Shown in pieces: positions 63,001 through 64,000 of a stretch of DNA of 64,000 nucleotides. The stretch comes from Owenia fusiformis. Lineage: Eukaryota; Annelida; Polychaeta; Sabellida; Oweniidae. Within the stretch, counting starts at the first letter, position 1, and the number at the start of each line of letters is the position of its first letter. A model generated the notes under the pieces. The model had not been told where the DNA came from and did not search any database. It worked only from the letters and a program-made list of their open reading frames with translations. The stretch spans positions 24,125,936 through 24,189,935 of the forward strand of contig CAIIXF020000006.1 of NCBI GenBank assembly GCA_903813345.2. Direction: 5' to 3'. Made by a program: the position numbers and the translations under genes.

Positions 63001-63162
63001 AACCCCAACCCCCACCCCCTCCCCTCCATTACTACCTTCTCTCCCCATCTTTCTAAAATATGACTTTGTGACAAAATACACCACAACCGTTCATATTCAA
63101 AATGACTTTTAGAGCAGACTCAATTGGCTTACCTGATTGAATAACTTTAAATTCTGCTTTGC
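39008..63162 (-). CDS. DAXX: DAXX histone H3.3 chaperone, N-terminus incomplete
   Basis: DAXX deposits histone H3.3 with ATRX and binds SUMO in nuclear bodies. Exons (5' to 3'): 63133-63162, 62101-62881, 61483-61577, 59746-59938, 59222-59348, 57768-57887, 43368-43455, 42698-42830, 39008-41322. Phases agree throughout, giving 1293 aa without the start (human 740). The first two exons encode the DAXX helical bundle (TPFL...FVHIRDLNNEFKAYR). After a low-complexity insertion of about 190 residues, exons 3-8 encode the histone-binding domain, with matches such as ELDFSDLDHEDSTYLQEEKL, RYPDINKRIERFINK, DFGCHMTDTYR and RLEAVISK. The YLQE pair matching human Y222/E225, which reads H3.3 Gly90, is kept. 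The 770-residue last exon is Ser/Asp/Glu/Lys-rich and ends DIIVLD, a C-terminal SUMO-interacting motif like human IIVLSDSD. One donor (after 42698) is the weak GTCTGT. Two sulfotransferase genes lie in the intron 43456-57767. Confidence 0.93.
40786..40979 (-). repeat. DAXX: 39-bp coding tandem repeat in DAXX
   Basis: About five units of 39 bp encode a 13-residue repeat (consensus SVNPTVDTTLDVK) in the last DAXX exon. The unit length is a multiple of three, so the frame is kept. It is acidic and Thr-rich with no known fold. It may be polymorphic in copy number. Confidence 0.85.
41546..41972 (-). mobile_element. MITE family C, copy 2 (uninterrupted)
   Basis: Inverted relative to 31505-33416. 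Ends CTAGATGCAAGTAG and CTACTCGCATCTGAG form terminal inverted repeats. It lies in the DAXX intron between exons 39008-41322 and 42698-42830. At 41690-41712 it carries the unoccupied version of the site that holds the Mutator-like insertion in copy 1. Confidence 0.8.
42465..42562 (+). mobile_element. MITE family A, copy 4 (shortened)
   Basis: ACAAGGCATTGCAAAATGTC, ACCACCTGCTGTTTGGTACA and an end TTAGTGTTGACATAAA. The central part with the CCACAAAAAGTTGG landmark is missing. It lies in a DAXX intron. Confidence 0.65.
43539..43732. mobile_element. CAGG...CCTG MITE with 5-bp duplication, copy 2
   Basis: 194 bp, ends CAGGCCCGTAGCCAGG and CCTGGCTACAGGCCTG inverted, flanked by CATGG at 43534-43538 and 43733-43737. 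The GTAGCCAGG terminus is typical of non-autonomous hAT-like elements. It lies in the large DAXX intron, 79 bp upstream of exon 43368-43455. Confidence 0.8.
44516..44620. repeat. Near-perfect palindrome, about 45-bp arms
   Basis: TAATAACGTCATTTCT and GCAATATAGTGAAATATT on the left are mirrored by AATATTTCACTATATTGC and AGAAATGACGTTATT on the right, with about 15 bp between arms. Each arm carries an ACGTCA/TGACGT CRE-like core. Probably a hairpin MITE. Confidence 0.7.
44779..45408 (+). mobile_element. Mutator-like MITE family D, copy A, with nested insertion
   Basis: TACCCTGCGTGCAGAGTC at the left and AACGAATGCAAAGGGTA at the right, flanked by a 9-bp duplication CCAAACTGC (44770-44778 and 45409-45417). 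Without the nested element it is about 340 bp and matches 60569-60946. It lies in the large DAXX intron. Confidence 0.85.
44952..45230. mobile_element. 279-bp MITE nested in family D copy A
   Basis: Inverted ends TTATTCAACAAGTTAAACC and GGGTTTAACTTGTTGAACTA. It duplicates the 9-bp target GCCAAATGC (44943-44951 and 45231-45239), which occurs once in the uninterrupted copy at 60569-60946. The 9-bp duplication again suggests a Mutator-like transposase. Confidence 0.85.
45775..45998 (-). mobile_element. tRNA-derived SINE
   Basis: The minus strand from 45998 has tRNA-like pol III boxes: box A TGGCTCAGTGG (45980-45990) and box B GGTTCGATTCC (45936-45946). The acceptor ends do not pair as in a real tRNA. 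An unrelated body of about 130 bp follows, ending around an AT-rich TAAAATAAAGAATAT tail. The 3' boundary is approximate. Confidence 0.7.
46240..46440 (-). pseudogene. Mariner-like transposase C-terminal fragment (minus copy)
   Basis: The minus frame reads NPPDFFLWGNLKDNVYQNNP and continues with an IADLKVAI-type helix. This matches the final part of mariner transposases around the last catalytic Asp (NPxDFFLWG). The rest of the transposase is absent. Confidence 0.7.
46693..46827 (+). pseudogene. Mariner-like transposase C-terminal fragment (plus copy)
   Basis: The plus frame reads SLDLNPADFFLYGYLKDNLY, then a VDLKKAI-type helix. It is the same protein segment as the minus copy but inverted. 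Upstream sequence in frame is broken. The two fragments show that the foldback arose by inverted duplication of one transposon end. Confidence 0.7.
47145..49207 (+). CDS. Cytosolic sulfotransferase (SULT family), two coding exons
   Basis: Transfers sulfonate from PAPS to small hydroxyl or amine acceptors in the cytosol. Exons 47145-47349 and 48477-49207 (GT-AG, phase 1) give 311 aa; SULT proteins are usually about 290-300. All signatures are intact: 5'-phosphosulfate loop YPKSGTTW (65-72, rebuilt across the splice), catalytic H122 in KTHVPY, 3'-phosphate site with R147 and S155 (YIARNPKDTAVSYF), RKGxxGDWKN at 274-283, and the dimer motif KNYFTVAQNE overlapping it. An acceptor TTATTACAG ends at 47129, 15 bp before the ATG, implying a non-coding 5' exon. 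The gene lies in the large DAXX intron on the opposite strand. Two overlapping AATAAA (49840-49849) would end its mRNA near the stop codon of the facing 2-O-sulfotransferase. The subfamily (SULT1-like) and substrate cannot be read from sequence. Confidence 0.96.
48338..48455 (-). mobile_element. MITE family A, copy 5 (inverted)
   Basis: Reverse orientation: AAGAAGTGGTGACACATTG, GTCTCCAACTTTTTGTGG, then AAATGGCAGGTGGTGACA. It lies in the SULT intron and ends about 20 bp before the exon-2 acceptor, so part of the splice-site upstream region may derive from it. Confidence 0.75.
49840..49849 (+). terminator. Overlapping AATAAA signals for SULT
   Basis: AATAAATAAA, 633 bases after the SULT stop codon. 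Cleavage 10-25 bases further would fall at or inside the last codons of the convergent gene (stop at 49860), so the mRNAs probably overlap tail to tail. Confidence 0.5.
49860..54809 (-). CDS. Golgi 2-O-sulfotransferase, HS2ST/uronyl-2-sulfotransferase family
   Basis: A type II Golgi membrane enzyme using PAPS to sulfate C2 of uronic acid in heparan or chondroitin/dermatan chains. The main exon 49860-50747 (295 aa) has the PAPS loop NRIPKCGSTT (K90), a likely catalytic His in FNRHIYYV (H146), the 3'-phosphate motif YINMIRDPVEHAISS (R167, S175) and the family block WFCGHSDAC. The NRH context is nearer to UST than HS2ST. Its acceptor AACCAG has a poor pyrimidine tract. I place the first exon at 54809: MDWRQKG then a hydrophobic anchor of about 17 residues. 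It can splice in frame from a strong donor GTAAGC (exon 54741-54809, total 318 aa) or a weak GTTTGA (54690-54809, total 335 aa). The intron holds a 3.2-kb foldback element. It is nested in the DAXX intron, same strand as DAXX. Numbering follows the longer form. Substrate uncertain. Confidence 0.9.
51316..54537. mobile_element. 3.2-kb foldback element in the 2-O-sulfotransferase intron
   Basis: ACTGGATGAGCGTGGTGTAA at the left end is mirrored by TTACACCACGCTCATCCAGT at the right. Arms of about 190 bp share GTCTAGTTTTTCAGCGTTTT and AAATATGCAGATTTATACCC. Inside, both arms carry diverged tandem copies of a unit containing TACTATGAAAGCCATATATA, AATCATCTACTTATCATGTC and ATTGCTATGG-type blocks (at least four units at 51470-52560, inverted units at 53690-54360). 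The centre (52600-53640) has a 27-codon minus frame at 53209-53292 of unknown meaning. No target duplication is clear and there is no transposase, so it is non-autonomous. Confidence 0.8.
55043..55193. mobile_element. MITE family B, copy 2 (palindromic)
   Basis: Ends ATTGTCTGGGTTACATTTGC and the inverse of ATTGCCTGAGTCACATTTGC. The arms include GCTCCGATTCATCGG and CGGGCACC blocks as in 27888-28013. It lies in the DAXX intron upstream of the 2-O-sulfotransferase. Confidence 0.75.
55880..56168 (-). mobile_element. Mutator-like MITE family D, copy B (truncated)
   Basis: Inverted copy starting TACCCTTTGCATTCGCTTGA and stopping at GGTACCCGTCG. The hairpin end with GCAGAGTCTAGTTAAACTAC found in the other copies is missing. 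It lies in the large DAXX intron. Confidence 0.8.
56740..57640 (+). repeat. Diverged tandem/dispersed repeat
   Basis: The block CAGATTTGAACTTCTGAGAA followed by CTTGTAGATGATTTTGA-type sequence occurs near 56750, 56880, 57515 and 57590. GGTCAATTTGA and ACCTTGAGA motifs lie between. It is the last part of the DAXX intron before exon 57768-57887. Origin is unknown. Confidence 0.6.
57888..59221. other. DAXX intron, nothing seen
   Basis: AT-rich intron sequence between two histone-binding-domain exons. No repeat shared with the rest of the window and no open frame worth calling were noticed. Confidence 0.5.
59583..59719 (+). mobile_element. MITE family A, copy 6
   Basis: ACAAGGCATTAACATGCC, AATGTCACCACCTGCCATTT, CCACGAAAAAGTTGAAGAC and an end CCTAGTGGTGACATAAAA. 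It ends 27 bp downstream of the donor of DAXX exon 59746-59938. Confidence 0.8.
60063..60133 (+). repeat. Short direct repeat with CRE-like sites
   Basis: Two copies of about 27 bp, CTAGAATCAAGTGACGTCAT and CTAGAATCAAGCCACGTCAT (each followed by AAATGGT), 44 bp apart in a DAXX intron. The first contains a perfect TGACGTCA. Confidence 0.75.
60230..60390. mobile_element. Hairpin MITE, about 160 bp
   Basis: ATTATATAATGGTTCATTCT then GTATATCGTG, and ATACTC on the left, are mirrored by GAGTATAAACACGATACAGA then AAGAACCATTATATAA on the right. The centre is ATTCACTCGTTCGCTACGCT. It lies in a DAXX intron. Confidence 0.75.
60569..60946 (+). mobile_element. Mutator-like MITE family D, copy C (intact)
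   Basis: 378 bp from TACCCTGCGTGCAGAGTC to CGAATGCAAAGGTTA, flanked by a 9-bp duplication AGAGGTGGG (60560-60568 and 60947-60955). Near the left end a hairpin GCAGAGTCTAGTTAAACTAC-ACTCTGC is visible. It contains GCCAAATGCG, the intact version of the site used by the nested element at 44952. No coding capacity. Confidence 0.88.
61275..61480 (+). repeat. Dispersed repeat family E, copy 1
   Basis: Shares AAAATTGGTCAAAATATGCC, TTTTTCATGGTTTTCCTCAT, GTGCAAGTCTAT and GCTTTAATGCTGGCAAGAT with 63770-63990. It ends at the DAXX donor region near 61482. The 5' limit is uncertain. Confidence 0.6.
61665..61845. mobile_element. Tigger/pogo-like MITE
   Basis: About 180 bp: CAGTAAAACCTGTCTAAGTG then GAACAC at the left, GTGTTCTACTTAACAGGTTT at the right, with internal GTGTTCCACTT repeats in both orientations. 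A TA precedes the left end, matching the TA target preference of this group. It lies in a DAXX intron. Confidence 0.65.
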
Positions 63163-63327
63163 CTGAAAAAATCAAAAAAACATGTCAATAAAATTGATGA
63201 ACATGAAGTCAAAAATGCTGGTACAGAATAATAGCACAGTTCAAACAATCAAGATAAGAGAGTACAACTGTATAGTCAGAAGGTGCAAACATGTGACAAC
63301 CCTTGTACTTCAGAAAAACACATATCT

Positions 63328-63454
63328 AATATTGTCGAATACACCCCGCAGGGCTAGGCACAAACGTTTTCTGTACCCCAAACGACCGAAGGGAGTGAGG
63401 GGTTCGAAAGCTTTTGTGTCTAGCCCTAAGGGATGTATTCGACAATATTATACC
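63328..63454. mobile_element. MITE with TAATATTGTCGAATACA ends
   Basis: About 125 bp: TAATATTGTCGAATACA and GGGCTAGGCACAAACG on the left, TTTTGTGTCTAGCCCT and TGTATTCGACAATATTA on the right. It lies between the first certain DAXX exon and the candidate start exon at 63496-63529. Confidence 0.75.
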
Positions 63455-63495
63455 TGCTCTGAGGTCTATATTATGATTCGAACATGAAAACTCAC

Positions 63496-63529
63496 CAAAA
63501 TGTTTTGAATATTCATTATGGTCCGCCAT
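63496..63529 (-). other. Candidate DAXX first coding exon (unresolved phase)
   Basis: ATG 63529 in the context GCGGACC opens MADHNEYSKHF and meets a good donor GTGAGT at 63495. It lies just upstream of the first certain DAXX exon on the right strand. The junction phase (one base left over) does not match the 30-base exon 63133-63162, so an unseen exon is needed, or this belongs to another transcript. Confidence 0.35.
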
Positions 63530-63769
63530 TACTACGGCCCCCCGTTATGACATCACACTTTACATGTATTACCAGGGGTTTTGTTCGCGAATATACCCCG
63601 GGTGAAATGTTGACTTTGTTTACAGTTTATAGAAGGCGTGAATACAGTCATGTTCTTAATATGACACAATGATAAATATGGTTATTCCAACTTTATTCTT
63701 CATTTTATGATTATTGGTATGAGTTCAATGCTTCAACATCATGCATACACACCAGCATTCTCCACAGGA

Positions 63770-63990
63770 TTTTATCTCAAGTGGGTGCAAAATCCTCATT
63801 TTCACAATTCAGACCAAAATTGGACAAAATATCTCAATTTTTCATGAATTTTCTCATTTTTAGGTGGGTGCAAATAGATACTCAGGTGGGTGCAAATAGA
63901 TACTCAGGTGGGTGCAAGTCTATTATCAAAATCTCAGGTGGGTGCTGCATCCACTTGCTTTAATGTTTGGAAGATCCCTCCAATATGATA
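63770..63990 (+). repeat. Dispersed repeat family E, copy 2, with 22-bp tandem units
   Basis: Matches 61275-61480. Inside, GGTGGGTGCAAATAGATACT(CA) is repeated twice head to tail around 63863-63907, with two further GGTGGGTGC starts at 63908 and 63935. It runs close to the window end. Confidence 0.65.
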
Positions 63991-64000
63991 TTCATCTATG

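Noticed and set aside
1-64000. CRISPR arrays, operons, ribosome-binding sites, rRNA genes
   Set aside because: The tandem repeats here have no regular spacer structure, and the genes are intron-split and eukaryotic. No bacterial feature types or rRNA were seen.

Overview
The window is AT-rich metazoan nuclear DNA, most likely from a marine invertebrate bilaterian; nothing in it fixes the phylum. The genes are split by many GT-AG introns, carry animal-specific domain architectures (ATF6, DAXX, a cytosolic sulfotransferase, a Golgi 2-O-sulfotransferase), and sit in introns packed with small inverted-repeat transposons.

Layout. 1-2867 holds no gene I can support. 2868-11325 is one complete Ty3/gypsy LTR retrotransposon: two 1542-bp LTRs with no difference visible by eye, a TGCA target duplication, and one uninterrupted Gag-Pol frame. 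14738-35670 on the minus strand is a 14-exon ATF6 gene (667 codons, about the length of human ATF6, 670 aa). Its first intron is about 14 kb and has two further possible first exons plus, at 29564-29993, what looks like a compact separate gene with two tandem 31-codon ORFs for related single-span membrane microproteins. 39008-63162 on the minus strand is DAXX (nine exons found, N-terminus unresolved). The 14-kb DAXX intron between 43456 and 57767 contains two unrelated sulfotransferase genes placed tail to tail: a cytosolic SULT (plus strand, 47145-49207) and a type II membrane 2-O-sulfotransferase of the HS2ST/UST family (minus strand, 49860-54809).

The non-coding DNA is dominated by dispersed elements I could delimit by comparing copies: a six-copy 100-150 bp MITE family, Mutator-like elements with 9-bp target duplications (one nested in another, one with its empty site preserved in a paralogous repeat), two CAGG...CCTG elements with 5-bp duplications, Tigger/pogo-like MITEs, a palindromic mariner-type foldback, a 3.2-kb foldback inside the 2-O-sulfotransferase intron, a tRNA-derived SINE, and tandem repeats with periods of about 50, 74, 149 and 162 bp.

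Functional links. ATF6 is the ER-stress sensor released by Golgi proteolysis. DAXX is the H3.3 chaperone and SUMO reader. The two sulfotransferases both use PAPS but act in cytosol and Golgi. No operon-like cooperation is implied. ATF6 and DAXX being neighbours matches the human 6p21.3 region, where ATF6B and DAXX both lie. Exon boundaries were derived by hand from splice signals, reading-phase agreement and family similarity; no alignment or transcript evidence was available.
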